A stretch of DNA of 64,000 bases from Salininema proteolyticum (GCF_042685645.1 NZ_JBHUNX010000001.1:3906001-3970000); one strand, 5' to 3'; shown: positions 26,724 through 35,791, numbered from the stretch's first letter. Translations and numbers: made by a program. Notes: generated by a model not told the origin, from the letters alone.

Positions 26724-28511
26724 TCAGCCGCGGAATGCCTCCCAGGCGAACCGGTTGTGCTCCAGCGGCTCCTCCGTCCTCTGCTGCGGCACTTCGGGTT
26801 CGGCCCTGCGGGGTTTGAACAGGGAGCCCAGGAGCACCAGGAGCCACAGCGGTGCGAGGACCGCCCAGGCCCAGCCCGGGGAGAACGACAGGAACGGGAT
26901 CATCCACACCGCCCGGTCCACCGCGTCCACCAGCAGGAACGCTGCCATGAGCGCCGTGAACGCCGCCAGGGTGCGCAGCCCCGACCGCCGCCACAGGCGT
27001 GCGGCCAGCAGCCAGGACAGCGCCCACATGGCCAGGCCCAGCGACTCGTAGTCCGAGCGGGTCGACCAGGCCGAGGAGACCAGGAGGAGGACGGCCCCGA
27101 GCAGGAGCAGCGTCGAGGTGCTCAGCGCGGTGAAGGCCGGCGGCTCGTTCGTGCGGGCGGAGGCCAGCCAGCCCAGTCCGGTCAGGACCAGGACGGCCAT
27201 GCCGAGGACGATCGCCAGGCGGAGCTCGACGCGGTCGGTCGCGGAGGCGCCCAGCCAGTCGCACAAGGGCTGCGGGGAGGTGAAGTCCGGTTCGGCGCAC
27301 CAGTGGGACTTGAGGGCGGACTCGGGATCGCCGACGAGGCGTTCTCCCAGGGGAGCGTCGCAGCCGGGCAGGGAGGCCGGCCGGGTCTCGGCGAGGTCGC
27401 CCGCGTCGAAGCACAGGTCGCTGCCGCGCCCGTCCCACCAGATGTCGGACCTGTTGTGCTGCAGGGCCTTGGTGGGACGCTGCCCGAAGGCCGTGCCGGT
27501 CACCGAGACGCGTTCGTTCGTGCCGCCCTCTATGAGGTCGCCGGTGAGCACGAGGGCCTCGCCGTTGTGCCCCCAGATGTGCGAGTCGGTCACAGCGACG
27601 TCCCGGGAGGAGTGGATCCACAGGCCGACGCCAGCCCTGCCGCCGAGGTTGCCGCAGATGCCGGGCTCGGTCCGGGTCGGCGCGGCGAAGAGCGGGGAGT
27701 CGCAGTCGGCGTCTCCGCCGGCGGCGATGTTGTTCTCGGAGAGGGCCAGCCCGCCGACCTCCACGTCGCTCGAGTCCTCGATCCGGACGCCCACGGCGTT
27801 CTTGCGGACCTCGCTGTCGCGAAGCGACACCCCCTCGGATTCGGACGCCGTCAGGCCGACGGCGTTGCGCTCGGCCACGACTTCCCGCACCGACGCGGAG
27901 GACCGGGTCAGCCGGATGCCGCTGCCCGGGTTCTCGCCGACGTAGGTGTCCACGATAGACACATCACTGTCCACCGCCTCGAACCCGTGGTGGCCGTTGC
28001 GGTCAGCCCGGAGCCCCTCCAGCCTCACCCCCGTCGAGGACTCCGCCTTGAGGGCCGACTCCGTCGCGCCGCGCCAGGCCAGGGCCTCGACGCTCACGTC
28101 GGAGACGCCGTCCAGGACCACCAGGTGCTCCAGGTCGAAGCCGCCCTGCAGGACCGCGTCCCCGGGGTCGTCCCCGCCGCCCCGCAGGCGGAGGTCCTTG
28201 CGGCCCTCCAGGACCACGGTCTCCGCGACGGTGTACTGGCCGGGCAGGACGACGATCTCGTCGCCGTCCTCCGCCCCGGCCACGACGGTGGCGAAGTCCT
28301 GGGCGTCCTGGGCGAGGCACTCGCGGAACAGCTGCCTGTTCTCCAAACGGAGGCTGTAGGAGATCTCGTCGTTCCTCTTCTCGAACTCCGCCTCGTCCGT
28401 GTCGCACACGACCCGGCGGGCGTCGTCCGCACGCGCCGGAGCCGCGGGCGCCAGAACGGCGAACGCGCAGGCCAGGGCAATGGCGGCAACCGCCGGGGCA
28501 CGACGAGTCAT
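26724..28511 (-). CDS. Exported right-handed beta-helix protein with C-terminal membrane domain
   Basis: The 595-residue product has a signal peptide (cleavage after APARA, about residue 28). A ~350-residue parallel beta-helix region follows, with repeated 22-24-residue rungs (LEGRKDLRLRGGG, DGVSDVSVEAL, TGVRLEGLRADRNGHHG, DSSDVEVGGLALSENN). After a cysteine-bearing linker come five transmembrane segments and a cytosolic tail. NosD-like/PbH1 helices often bind or cleave polysaccharides. Here the helix would be displayed outside and anchored by the C-terminal membrane domain, a combination I do not recognise as a named family. It is divergently transcribed from the metallo-hydrolase, and the 82-bp gap must hold both promoters. 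Confidence 0.75.
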   Translation of the reverse strand: MTRRAPAVAAIALACAFAVLAPAAPARADDARRVVCDTDEAEFEKRNDEISYSLRLENRQLFRECLAQDAQDFATVVAGAEDGDEIVVLPGQYTVAETVVLEGRKDLRLRGGGDDPGDAVLQGGFDLEHLVVLDGVSDVSVEALAWRGATESALKAESSTGVRLEGLRADRNGHHGFEAVDSDVSIVDTYVGENPGSGIRLTRSSASVREVVAERNAVGLTASESEGVSLRDSEVRKNAVGVRIEDSSDVEVGGLALSENNIAAGGDADCDSPLFAAPTRTEPGICGNLGGRAGVGLWIHSSRDVAVTDSHIWGHNGEALVLTGDLIEGGTNERVSVTGTAFGQRPTKALQHNRSDIWWDGRGSDLCFDAGDLAETRPASLPGCDAPLGERLVGDPESALKSHWCAEPDFTSPQPLCDWLGASATDRVELRLAIVLGMAVLVLTGLGWLASARTNEPPAFTALSTSTLLLLGAVLLLVSSAWSTRSDYESLGLAMWALSWLLAARLWRRSGLRTLAAFTALMAAFLLVDAVDRAVWMIPFLSFSPGWAWAVLAPLWLLVLLGSLFKPRRAEPEVPQQRTEEPLEHNRFAWEAFRG

Positions 28512-28579
28512 GCCCCCAGTCTATGGGATCTCCGCCACACCGTAAACCATCCCTTTGGCCCCCAAAGCTTCCCCGGGGA

Positions 28580-28585
28580 TATACC
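28580..28585 (+). promoter_or_regulatory. Putative -10 element (leaderless start)
   Basis: TATACC ends 8 bases before the ATG at 28594, and no Shine-Dalgarno sequence is visible. The arrangement suggests a leaderless mRNA for the metallo-hydrolase. Confidence 0.35.
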
Positions 28586-28593
28586 CTCGCTCT

Positions 28594-29295
28594 ATGACTG
28601 TTCGCCAGCTGGTCGCCGACCTGTACGAGATCCCCTTGGGCCACACCTCCGCCTACCTGTGGAACGAGGCCAACAACCTGACCCTGGTCGACACCGGTGT
28701 CCCCGGATCCTCGACCGCCATCGCCGCCGCCCTGGAGTCGCTGGGGCACACCAAGGCCGACCTCCAGCACGTCTTCCTGACCCACTGGCACGTCGACCAC
28801 GCCGGCGCCGCCGCCGAACTGGCCGAGTGGGAGAACACCGAGCTCCACGCGCACAGCCTGGACGCCGACGTCCTGGAGGGAAAGACCCCGCAGGTCCTGC
28901 CCGGACTGCCGTCCGAGGAGCAGGCCCTCTTCGACTCCCTGCCCGACGAGGTCAAACAGGACACTCCGACGGTGGCCGTGGACGACCGGCTGGAGGGCGG
29001 GGAGAGCTTCGAGATCGCCGGGATCCTCGACGTCTACCACATGCCCGGGCACACCCCCGGATCGATCTCCCTGCACCTGACCGACCCCAACGTCCTCCTC
29101 GTGGGCGACACGGTCGCCAACGTCGGCCCGGACGGGCCGTCCGCCGGCGTCTTCAACACCGACCCGCAGCGGCTCCGCGAGTCGGTCAAGGCCCTGGCCC
29201 GGCTGTGGCCCGCGGTGCTCTGCCCCGGCCACGGCGAGCCGATCACCCAGAACACGGCCGACCGCCTCAACGCCCTTGCCGGAAGCCTCGACTGA
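28594..29295 (+). CDS. Metallo-beta-lactamase-fold hydrolase
   Basis: The 233-residue product has the MBL metal motif THWHVDHAGA, the second-site ligands in YHMPGHTPGSISLHL and LLVGDTVAN, and the final His in CPGHGEPI. This is the glyoxalase II-like/flavoprotein-free subgroup that hydrolyses thioesters or lactones, and the substrate is unknown. The ATG at 28594 begins right after a TATACC and lacks a Shine-Dalgarno site. It lies between the divergent beta-helix gene and a strong bidirectional terminator. Confidence 0.85.
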   Translation: MTVRQLVADLYEIPLGHTSAYLWNEANNLTLVDTGVPGSSTAIAAALESLGHTKADLQHVFLTHWHVDHAGAAAELAEWENTELHAHSLDADVLEGKTPQVLPGLPSEEQALFDSLPDEVKQDTPTVAVDDRLEGGESFEIAGILDVYHMPGHTPGSISLHLTDPNVLLVGDTVANVGPDGPSAGVFNTDPQRLRESVKALARLWPAVLCPGHGEPITQNTADRLNALAGSLD

Positions 29296-29336
29296 GAGGC
29301 CCCGCAGGGCTGGGACGCGCGCAGCGGCGCAGGACA

Positions 29337-29374
29337 GTGAAAGAGGCGGGGCCCCGACGGGCCCGCCCTTCACT
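29337..29374. terminator. Bidirectional terminator hairpin
   Basis: GTGAA...GGCGGGGCCC pairs with GGGCCCGCC...TTCAC around a CGAC loop, with one bulge. It separates the metallo-hydrolase gene from the convergent roadblock gene. Confidence 0.7.
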
Positions 29375-29377
29375 GAG

Positions 29378-29809
29378 TCAGTTCGGCTGGATGACCGGGT
29401 GCGATCCGGTGTTGTGCAGGGCCTCGGCCAGGAGCGGCCCGACCTGCATGGTGAACTGGCCGATCTCGTAGCCGAGGACCTCGCGGTCGCACTCGGCGAC
29501 GGCCAGGACCGTCAGGCAGATCTGGGGGCCCACCGGCGAGGACACCAGGATGCCCTCGGCCATCTCGACGACGACCTGCTGCGTCGGTCCCTGGGCCATG
29601 GCACGGGCCGTGCCCTCGCCCATCGACAGCAGACCGGACCCTATGCCGGCCAACTGGTCGGCGCGGTCGCGCGGCAGTCCGGTCGACACCGCCAGGGGCA
29701 GTCCGTCGACACTGACCAGCACGGCGTGGGACAGTCCGGGCGTGCGGGCCACCAGGGAGCCCAGCAGCATGGACAGGGATCGTTCGTATACTCCGAGATC
29801 GGCGGTCAT
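29378..29809 (-). CDS. Roadblock/LC7-domain protein
   Basis: The 143-residue product is a single roadblock/LC7 domain: LLGSLVARTPGLSHAVLVS, DGLPLAVSTGLPRDRADQLA, then QQVVVEMAEGILVSS. Actinobacterial proteins of this family usually sit in operons with a histidine kinase, a DUF742 protein and a small GTPase, and act as GTPase partners. None of those is present here. Its ATG at 29809 directly abuts the stop of the IS110-like gene upstream (TAG-ATG with no gap), so the two are one translational unit. The predicted partner is therefore that protein. Confidence 0.88.
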   Translation of the reverse strand: MTADLGVYERSLSMLLGSLVARTPGLSHAVLVSVDGLPLAVSTGLPRDRADQLAGIGSGLLSMGEGTARAMAQGPTQQVVVEMAEGILVSSPVGPQICLTVLAVAECDREVLGYEIGQFTMQVGPLLAEALHNTGSHPVIQPN

Positions 29810-31531
29810 CTACTGGGCCATCCTTGCGGAAGTCGTGGCATTGGCGGAATTCTGGTCCCCCGAGCGCGCCCGGCCCCAGCCGCGGAAATAGCCGGACGTG
29901 TTGTGCGCCAGAAGCTCCGGGTCGCGGTCGGCCGCCTCGACGGGCACTGGATCGCCGGCCAGGACGGCGCCGGGCAGCAGGTTGGCCTGCGGCTCGCGCT
30001 TCGGCAGCCCCGACGACGTCGTGTCGGCCTGGCGGGGCGTCTCGGTCAGCTCCGCGACCGTCCGCCACTCCTCGTCGGAGGGCATGGTCCACTCCTGGGT
30101 CTCGTCGTCCTCGTCGGGACGCTGGAACCAGGCGGTCCGGGTCTGGCTGAAGATCATGAGCCCGTCGTCGGCGCCGTCTTCGACGAAGGGCAGGTTCGCC
30201 GCGGACAGGACGTCCTCCGACCCGGAGGGCGCGCTCTCGACCGACGGGGACGGCTTCGGTCCCGACCGCTTCCGGCCCGCGGGGGCGCCCTCGGCGGCCT
30301 CCGGCCGACGGTTCTCGGCGGGTTCGGGGCCCGGGCGCTCCAGGATCGGCATCTCGCCGGACCGCTCGCCCTCGGCCGGGTCCACCGACGGATAGGGCTC
30401 GCGGCCCCCGTCTCCGGACCGGCGGCGGAAGGACCTCGACCGGGCGCGGCCCGGACGCAGGGCGACGGTCGCCGTGCCCTCTTCACCGCCCGGCGCGGGC
30501 GACGACTCCTCGTCGGCGGCCTCGGACGGCTCGGGCTCCGCCGGCGGCTGTTCCGCCCGCTCCTGCCCGGCCGCGTCGTGCTCGGGCTCCGGGACCGGCT
30601 CGGCGGGAAGGGAGTCCGTCGCCTGCTCCGCGAGCGCCTCGTTCTGCTCGATGACGGGCATGACGCCCGTGGCGGGGTCGAGCGAGCGCAGCTCGGAGCG
30701 CGGCGGGAGGTCGTTGGGGATGGGGATGTTCGGGCGCGCCTCGGGCTTCTCGGTGGACTTGGTGTTCTTCCGCTGTCCGTTGACGCGCCGGGTCTGGAGG
30801 AGCGCGGTGAGGCCCTCGATGGAGCGGTCCCAGACGGCGACGGCCTCGGCGGTGGCGGAGATGGACGGCGCGACGGTCGAGTCGTCGCCCCCGCCGATCT
30901 CCTTGATGGCCTGGGTGAGCGCCCCGGCCAGGGCGGCGACGTGGGTGGGGTCGGCGATGGTGGCCAGGTCGGTGGCGAGGTCGCCGGTGGAGATGGTCTT
31001 GAGGGCGCCGGGCTGCGGCATGCGGGTCAGTATGGCGACGGCGCCGGGGTCGCCCGGGTCGTCCCAGGCGGCGAGCGCGGCGGGGAAGACGGCGCGCAGG
31101 AGGCTGGTGAGGGTGTCGATGGCGGAGCGGCGGGCGTGGACGGCCTCGGCGAGGGTGGTCAGGAGGGGGCGGAGGGCGGCGGTGGTCGTCTCGTGGTTGT
31201 CTCCGGCGAGGGTGATCTCGCCGGTGGCGAGGGACCGGGCCAGGGCGATGGCGTGGTCGATCTCGTCTCCGCTGCCGTAGGGCGTGTCGCCGTAGACGAC
31301 GTGGTGCCCGCCGGTGTGCGCGAGGTCGGCGGTGAGGCTGTCGGGGTCGGAGGTGACCATGGGGAATCCGGTGTGCGGGTGGGCCAGGTCCAGGAAGCGC
31401 GCGTAGCCTCGTATGTCGTCGTGGAAGGAGTCCGATGCCAGCAGGGTCCCGCTCGCGTTGACCAGCGCTACCGCGCAGACGGGTTCGTCGCCCTCCCGCG
31501 TGGCGGTGGCTATGCCGCAAAAGACTTGCAC
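29810..31531 (-). CDS. Domesticated IS110-transposase-like protein with long disordered tail
   Basis: The 573-residue product starts at a GTG with AAGGGG upstream. Residues 1-250 follow the layout of the IS110 DEDD-transposase N-terminal domain. MQVFCGIATATREGDEPVCA matches the usual FCGID-A---hD-a opening, but the catalytic Asp has become Ala. SGDEIDHAIALARSLATGE and LLRAVFPAALAAWDD follow, the latter in the place of the LRALL-EYFPA segment. The IS110 C-terminal Transposase_20 domain is missing. In its place are ~320 residues of disordered acidic and proline-rich sequence. There are no inverted repeats or second copy, so this looks like an exapted gene, coupled to the roadblock gene. Confidence 0.6.
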   Translation of the reverse strand: MQVFCGIATATREGDEPVCAVALVNASGTLLASDSFHDDIRGYARFLDLAHPHTGFPMVTSDPDSLTADLAHTGGHHVVYGDTPYGSGDEIDHAIALARSLATGEITLAGDNHETTTAALRPLLTTLAEAVHARRSAIDTLTSLLRAVFPAALAAWDDPGDPGAVAILTRMPQPGALKTISTGDLATDLATIADPTHVAALAGALTQAIKEIGGGDDSTVAPSISATAEAVAVWDRSIEGLTALLQTRRVNGQRKNTKSTEKPEARPNIPIPNDLPPRSELRSLDPATGVMPVIEQNEALAEQATDSLPAEPVPEPEHDAAGQERAEQPPAEPEPSEAADEESSPAPGGEEGTATVALRPGRARSRSFRRRSGDGGREPYPSVDPAEGERSGEMPILERPGPEPAENRRPEAAEGAPAGRKRSGPKPSPSVESAPSGSEDVLSAANLPFVEDGADDGLMIFSQTRTAWFQRPDEDDETQEWTMPSDEEWRTVAELTETPRQADTTSSGLPKREPQANLLPGAVLAGDPVPVEAADRDPELLAHNTSGYFRGWGRARSGDQNSANATTSARMAQ

Positions 31532-31726
31532 GTCTGATGCCCCTTCCGTGTTCGTTCGTGGCGCGCTCGGGCTGTCTTCAAGGATCGCCTATGAACGTCG
31601 CCGATGCCACCGTCCGAACGGTCTGATTGTGCGCACGGCGGCCTTCCCCACGTCTTTGACTTTAGAACATCACTTCGAAGGGTATGCGGACACATAGTCC
31701 GGTACACAGAAAAAGCTCATTCCGGA

Positions 31727-31759
31727 GGGGCCGGACCGCTTTCGGTGGCGGCCCGGCCT
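31727..31759 (-). terminator. Probable terminator of the mutase gene
   Basis: On the minus strand AGGCCGGGCCGC pairs with GCGGTCCGGCCCCT around CACCGAAA just after the mutase stop, and a CTTTTTC tract follows about 12 bases later. No gene is supported in 31532-31726. Confidence 0.55.
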
Positions 31760-31763
31760 TCTC

Positions 31764-33335
31764 CTAGAACGTCTCGGGGGGCGTGTACCGGCCCCAGACG
31801 TCGGCCAGCGCTCCGCTCACCTCGCCGACGGTCGCCTTGGCCGCCAGGGCCTTCTTCATCGGGTAGAGGATGTTGCCGGTGCCCCGGGCCGCGTCCTTCA
31901 GCTCGGCGAGGCGTTTCGCGGCCTCCTCCTCGTCGCGGCCGGCGCGCGTCGCCCGGACGGACTCTTTCTGGGAGGCCTCCTGCTCCGGGTCGACCCGCAG
32001 CGGGCTGTAGGGCTCCTCGCCGTCCATGGCGTACTTGTTGACGCCGACGATGACCTGTTCGCCGCGGTCGATCCGCTGCGCCGCGGCGTAGGCGGTCTTC
32101 TCGATCTCGGTCTTCTGGAAGCCGGCCTCGATGGCCTTGACGGCCGAGCCGTGGGCGAAGACCGCCTCGATGAGCTGTTCGGCCTGCTCCTCGATCTCGT
32201 CGGTGAGCGTCTCCACGACGTAGGATCCGGCGAACGGGTCGACGGTGTCGGTCAGGTCGGTCTCGGAGGCGATGACCTGCTGGGTGCGCAGGGCCAGGCG
32301 GGCGCTCTTGTCGGTGGGCAGCGCGATGGCCTCGTCGAAGCTGTTGGTGTGCAGCGACTGCGTGCCGCCCATGACCGCGGCCAGCGCCTGGATGGTGACG
32401 CGGCTGAGGTTGACCTCGGGCTGCTGGGCGGTGAGTTCGACTCCGGCGGTCTGGGTGTGGAAGCGCAGGCGCTGGCTCTTGGGGTTGTCGGTGCCGAAGC
32501 GCTCCTTCATGACCTTGGCCCACAGGCGCCTGGCGGCGCGGAACTTGGCGACCTCGGTCAGCAGGGTCGAGCGGGCGACGAAGAAGAAGGACAGGCGCGG
32601 CGCGATCGTGTCGACGTCGAGGCCGGCCTCCAGGGCGGCGTTGACGTACTCGATCCCGTTGGCCAGGGTGAAGCCCAGTTCCTGTCCGGCGTCGGCGCCG
32701 GCCTCGGCCATGTGGTAGCCGGAGATGGAGATCGTGTTCCACTGCGGCATCTGGTCGGCGCAGTAGGCGAAGGTGTCGGAGATGAGGCGCAGGGACGGCT
32801 CGGGCGGGAAGATGTAGGTGCCCCGCGCGATGTACTCCTTGAGCACGTCGTTCTGGATGGTGCCCTTCAGCTTGTCGCCGCTGACGCCCTGTTCCTCCGC
32901 GACCAGTTGGTAGAGCAGGAGGAGCACCGAGGCGGGCGCGTTGATCGTCATCGACGTCGAGACCTGGTCGAGGGGGATGTCGCGGAAGAGGATCCGCATG
33001 TCGTCCAGCGAGTCGATGGCGACGCCGACCTTGCCCACCTCCCCCGAGGCGATCGCCGCGTCCGAGTCGTAACCCATCTGGGTGGGAAGGTCGAACGCGA
33101 CGGAGAGTCCGGTGGAGCCGTTGGCGAGCAGTTCTCGGTAGCGAGTGTTGGACTCGACGGCGGTCGCGAAGCCGGCGTACTGCCTCATCGTCCACGGCTT
33201 TTGCGTGTACATGGTAGGGTAGGCCCCGCGCGTGAACGGGTAGGAGCCGGGCTTCCCCAGCTCGGGCTCCCGCTTATAAGATTCATAGAGCGGTTCGATC
33301 GGAACCCCTGTACGACTTTGTACGTCTCGGTCCAT
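31764..33335 (-). CDS. Acyl-CoA mutase large subunit (methylmalonyl-CoA mutase type, no B12 domain)
   Basis: The 523-residue TIM-barrel subunit contains YPFTRGAYPTMYTQKPWTMR, QYAGFATAVESNTRYRELL, ISISGYHMAEAGADAGQELG and LTDTVDPFAGSYVVE. RQYAGF carries the Tyr, and KEYIARGTYIFPPEP the Arg, that distinguish methylmalonyl-CoA from isobutyryl-CoA mutases in this family. The ~200-residue cobalamin-binding domain of full-length MCM is absent, so a separate small B12 subunit is needed. None is in the window. The ATG at 33335 follows AAGG. It is divergent from the Ser/Thr kinase, with a 103-bp gap. Confidence 0.88.
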   Translation of the reverse strand: MDRDVQSRTGVPIEPLYESYKREPELGKPGSYPFTRGAYPTMYTQKPWTMRQYAGFATAVESNTRYRELLANGSTGLSVAFDLPTQMGYDSDAAIASGEVGKVGVAIDSLDDMRILFRDIPLDQVSTSMTINAPASVLLLLYQLVAEEQGVSGDKLKGTIQNDVLKEYIARGTYIFPPEPSLRLISDTFAYCADQMPQWNTISISGYHMAEAGADAGQELGFTLANGIEYVNAALEAGLDVDTIAPRLSFFFVARSTLLTEVAKFRAARRLWAKVMKERFGTDNPKSQRLRFHTQTAGVELTAQQPEVNLSRVTIQALAAVMGGTQSLHTNSFDEAIALPTDKSARLALRTQQVIASETDLTDTVDPFAGSYVVETLTDEIEEQAEQLIEAVFAHGSAVKAIEAGFQKTEIEKTAYAAAQRIDRGEQVIVGVNKYAMDGEEPYSPLRVDPEQEASQKESVRATRAGRDEEEAAKRLAELKDAARGTGNILYPMKKALAAKATVGEVSGALADVWGRYTPPETF

Positions 33336-33438
33336 GGCCTTGATCTTATAGACACGGAATCGTACAGTGACAGTGGCGGCTGCCCCCGGCGGTTAGAAAC
33401 CACATCGTAGGGTGATGTGGTGAGGAGATATAGGAACC

Positions 33439-35307
33439 ATGTCGTACTTTGACGACCCGAACGAACCCGGGCCCAGGGATCGCCAGCACGGTTCGGGCGC
33501 GTTCGGGAGCCGTTTCCAGACCGCCTCGTGGAACCAGACGTCACGCAGCGTGACACCGGATTCCTCCAACGCCTACCCGCGACAGGACGGGCCCGCCGGA
33601 CTGGGCGCGCCCTCGGCGGGGCCTCCCGACGCTCGGCCCTACGACCCCCGCTTCACCGACTCGGCCCCGGACCAGGGTTTCGGCGGTTTCGAGGCGGCCC
33701 GCCCGGGCGGTTTCGGCCCGGCGCAGTCCCAGCCCGGCGACATGATCGGCGGGCGCTACCGCCTCGACCAGATGATCGGCCGCGGCGGCAACGGCTCCGT
33801 GTGGCGCGGTCTCGACACGACCCTGCAGCGCGACGTGGCCATCAAGGCCGTCACGCTGCCGGCGGAGATCCCCGCCGAGGAACGGCAGCAGCTGATCGAG
33901 CGCTCCATGCGCGAAGCCCAGATCACCGCGGGCATCTCGCACCCCTCCGTCATCCGCGTCTTCGACGTCGTCCAGCACGAGGACGTCCCGTGGATCGTCA
34001 TGGAGCTCCTGCAGGCCCGCTCGCTGGCCGAGATCCTCGAGTCAGACGGGCCGCTCCCGCTCCGCGTGAGCTCCAAGATCGGCCTCGCCCTGACCGGTGC
34101 CCTCCAGGCCGCCCACGAGGCGGGCATCATCCACCGCGACATCAAGCCCGGCAACGTGCTCATCACCGCGGACGGACGGTGCATCCTCACCGACTTCGGC
34201 GCCGCGCAGCAGCACTCGGTGTCCGGCGGCACCGCCCCGGGCAAGGTGCTGGGCTCGGCGCACTACATCGCCCCCGAACGCGCCGTCGGCGGACGGGCCG
34301 AGCCGGCCTCGGACGTCTTCTCCCTGGGCGTCACCCTCTACGCCGCGTGCGAGGGCCGACCGCCCTTCCACCGCGGGGACGTCATCTCGACAATGCGCGC
34401 GGTGGTCAACGACCCGCCGGAGAGCCCTCTGAACGCCGGCGAGCTCACTCCGCTGCTGGGGTCGATGCTCAAGAAGGACCCGCAGGCGCGGTGCACCCTC
34501 AACGAGGCGCGGCACGAGCTCTCCTCGCTCCTGTCCGGGCCGCTCGCCAACGGCGCGACCGGACTGATCAAGACCGGCGCCCACACCGCCGCCCACGGCG
34601 TGGAAGAGCCGCCCCCTCCCCCGCCCGCGGGTGACGCCGGCTCCCACCGCACCCGCGACGACGACTTCGACGACGAGCCCCGGAAGAGCCGGAAGGGCCT
34701 CGTCTTCGCGCTGGTCCTGATCCTCGTTCTCGCCGGCGGCGGGTACTTCGGCTACAAGCTCCTCACGGGAGGAGAGGGCGGCGGCGAGCCGACCGACCCC
34801 CCGTCCGACGAACAGGCCGAGAGCGACGAGCCGACCGACGACGAGGGCGGCGAGGACTCGGAGGACGAGAGCGAGCCGCTGGCCACCGAGACCTTCTCCG
34901 GCGAGGGCTACAGCGCCGACTACCCCAACATCTGGCAACAGGGCCAGGACGGCACGTACTACAACTCCTTCGTCAACCCCGCCAACGCCGACCACTGGAT
35001 CCGCTTCTACAACAACTCCCTCGGCCACGAGGGCCAGACCGCCCAGGACTACCTTGTCGGAGTCATGCAGGCCCAGGGCGGCGAAGAGGTCCGCTCCGAG
35101 GCCGCCCAGGTCGCCGGCATGGACGGGTACCTCGTCGAGTTCACCAACACCGGCGAGGACGGGGTCGAGTACCGCAACCTCTTCGCACTGGCCGTCGACG
35201 CCGACGGACTGTCCTGGGGCGTCTACGTGTCCGGGTCGACCGAGTACGACGACGTCTCCGCGCAGGCCTTCGAGCAGGGCCTCGAGTCCTATGAGCGGAC
35301 CGGCTGA
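33439..35307 (+). CDS. Membrane Ser/Thr protein kinase (PknB-like, no PASTA)
   Basis: The 622-residue kinase has a disordered N-terminal segment (residues 1-100). The kinase domain has IGRGGNGSVWRG (~114), the ATP Lys in VAIKAV (~136), HRDIKPGN (~232) and TDFGA (~252). A linker, one transmembrane segment (GLVFALVLILVLAGGGYFGY, ~418) and an extracellular region follow. The outer part begins with an acidic stretch and then a globular ~130-residue domain (EGYSADYPNIWQQGQDGTYY), not PASTA repeats. It is thus not the division-linked PknB. GAGGAGATATAGGAACC precedes the ATG. It ends at a perfect terminator. Confidence 0.9.
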   Translation: MSYFDDPNEPGPRDRQHGSGAFGSRFQTASWNQTSRSVTPDSSNAYPRQDGPAGLGAPSAGPPDARPYDPRFTDSAPDQGFGGFEAARPGGFGPAQSQPGDMIGGRYRLDQMIGRGGNGSVWRGLDTTLQRDVAIKAVTLPAEIPAEERQQLIERSMREAQITAGISHPSVIRVFDVVQHEDVPWIVMELLQARSLAEILESDGPLPLRVSSKIGLALTGALQAAHEAGIIHRDIKPGNVLITADGRCILTDFGAAQQHSVSGGTAPGKVLGSAHYIAPERAVGGRAEPASDVFSLGVTLYAACEGRPPFHRGDVISTMRAVVNDPPESPLNAGELTPLLGSMLKKDPQARCTLNEARHELSSLLSGPLANGATGLIKTGAHTAAHGVEEPPPPPPAGDAGSHRTRDDDFDDEPRKSRKGLVFALVLILVLAGGGYFGYKLLTGGEGGGEPTDPPSDEQAESDEPTDDEGGEDSEDESEPLATETFSGEGYSADYPNIWQQGQDGTYYNSFVNPANADHWIRFYNNSLGHEGQTAQDYLVGVMQAQGGEEVRSEAAQVAGMDGYLVEFTNTGEDGVEYRNLFALAVDADGLSWGVYVSGSTEYDDVSAQAFEQGLESYERTG

Positions 35308-35327
35308 GGGACCGCGCACCGAACGCG

Positions 35328-35365
35328 GAGAGGGGGACCGGAGCGATCGCTCCGGTCCCCCTCTC
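35328..35365. terminator. Perfect bidirectional terminator palindrome
   Basis: A 38-bp perfect palindrome, GAGAGGGGGACCGGAGCGA paired with its complement, lies between the kinase gene and the convergent YbaB-like operon. Confidence 0.85.
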
Positions 35366-35390
35366 GCCGTTGACGGTCAGACGCCGGCGG

Positions 35391-35789
35391 TCAGTCGTTC
35401 AGGTTCTCCCTGGCCTTGTCCCGCGCTTCGGGCGAGCGGAACTGGCTCATGATCCCGTTGATGTCCAGGTCGGGCAGCATCTGCTCGACCGTCTGGGTCA
35501 TCTTCTCCCCGAAGGTCGCCTGAGCATCGTGGATCGTCTGCAGAATCAACGGGGCCAGATTGCCCTTCAGCCGAGTGGCGTCAGGCGCGAGTTCCAGACC
35601 CGACAAGCGTCCTTCGCCGTCCAATTCCACCGTGACCATCCCGTTGTCACTGGTGATGCTGACGTCGGCATCGCCGAGGCTGCTCTGGAACTCCTCGAAC
35701 TTGGACAGAGTCTCCTCGGCCTGGCGCTGCATCTTGTCGAGCTTGGCCAGCATCTCCTCGGGGTTGTAGTTCTTTCCACGCTCGAACAC
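35391..35789 (-). CDS. YbaB/EbfC-like protein 2 (locus A)
   Basis: The 132-residue protein has a helical N-terminus (MLAKLDKMQRQAEETLSKFE) and the YbaB beta-sheet core (VSITSDNGMVTVELDGEGRL-GLEL). YbaB/EbfC proteins are small dimeric nucleoid-associated proteins. Diverged versions accompany WXG100/ESX genes in many actinobacteria, where their role is unknown. Here it is the last gene of an operon that begins with a WXG-like protein at 37165. It follows the other YbaB-like gene after 2 bp. Confidence 0.82.
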   Translation of the reverse strand: MFERGKNYNPEEMLAKLDKMQRQAEETLSKFEEFQSSLGDADVSITSDNGMVTVELDGEGRLSGLELAPDATRLKGNLAPLILQTIHDAQATFGEKMTQTVEQMLPDLDINGIMSQFRSPEARDKARENLND

Positions 35790-35791
35790 GG

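Noticed and set aside
29810..31531. Active IS110 insertion sequence
   Set aside because: The first catalytic Asp is Ala, the C-terminal transposase domain is absent, and the gene is translationally coupled to a roadblock gene.
33439..35307. PASTA-type PknB kinase
   Set aside because: The extracellular part lacks PASTA repeats; it is an acidic linker plus a different globular domain.
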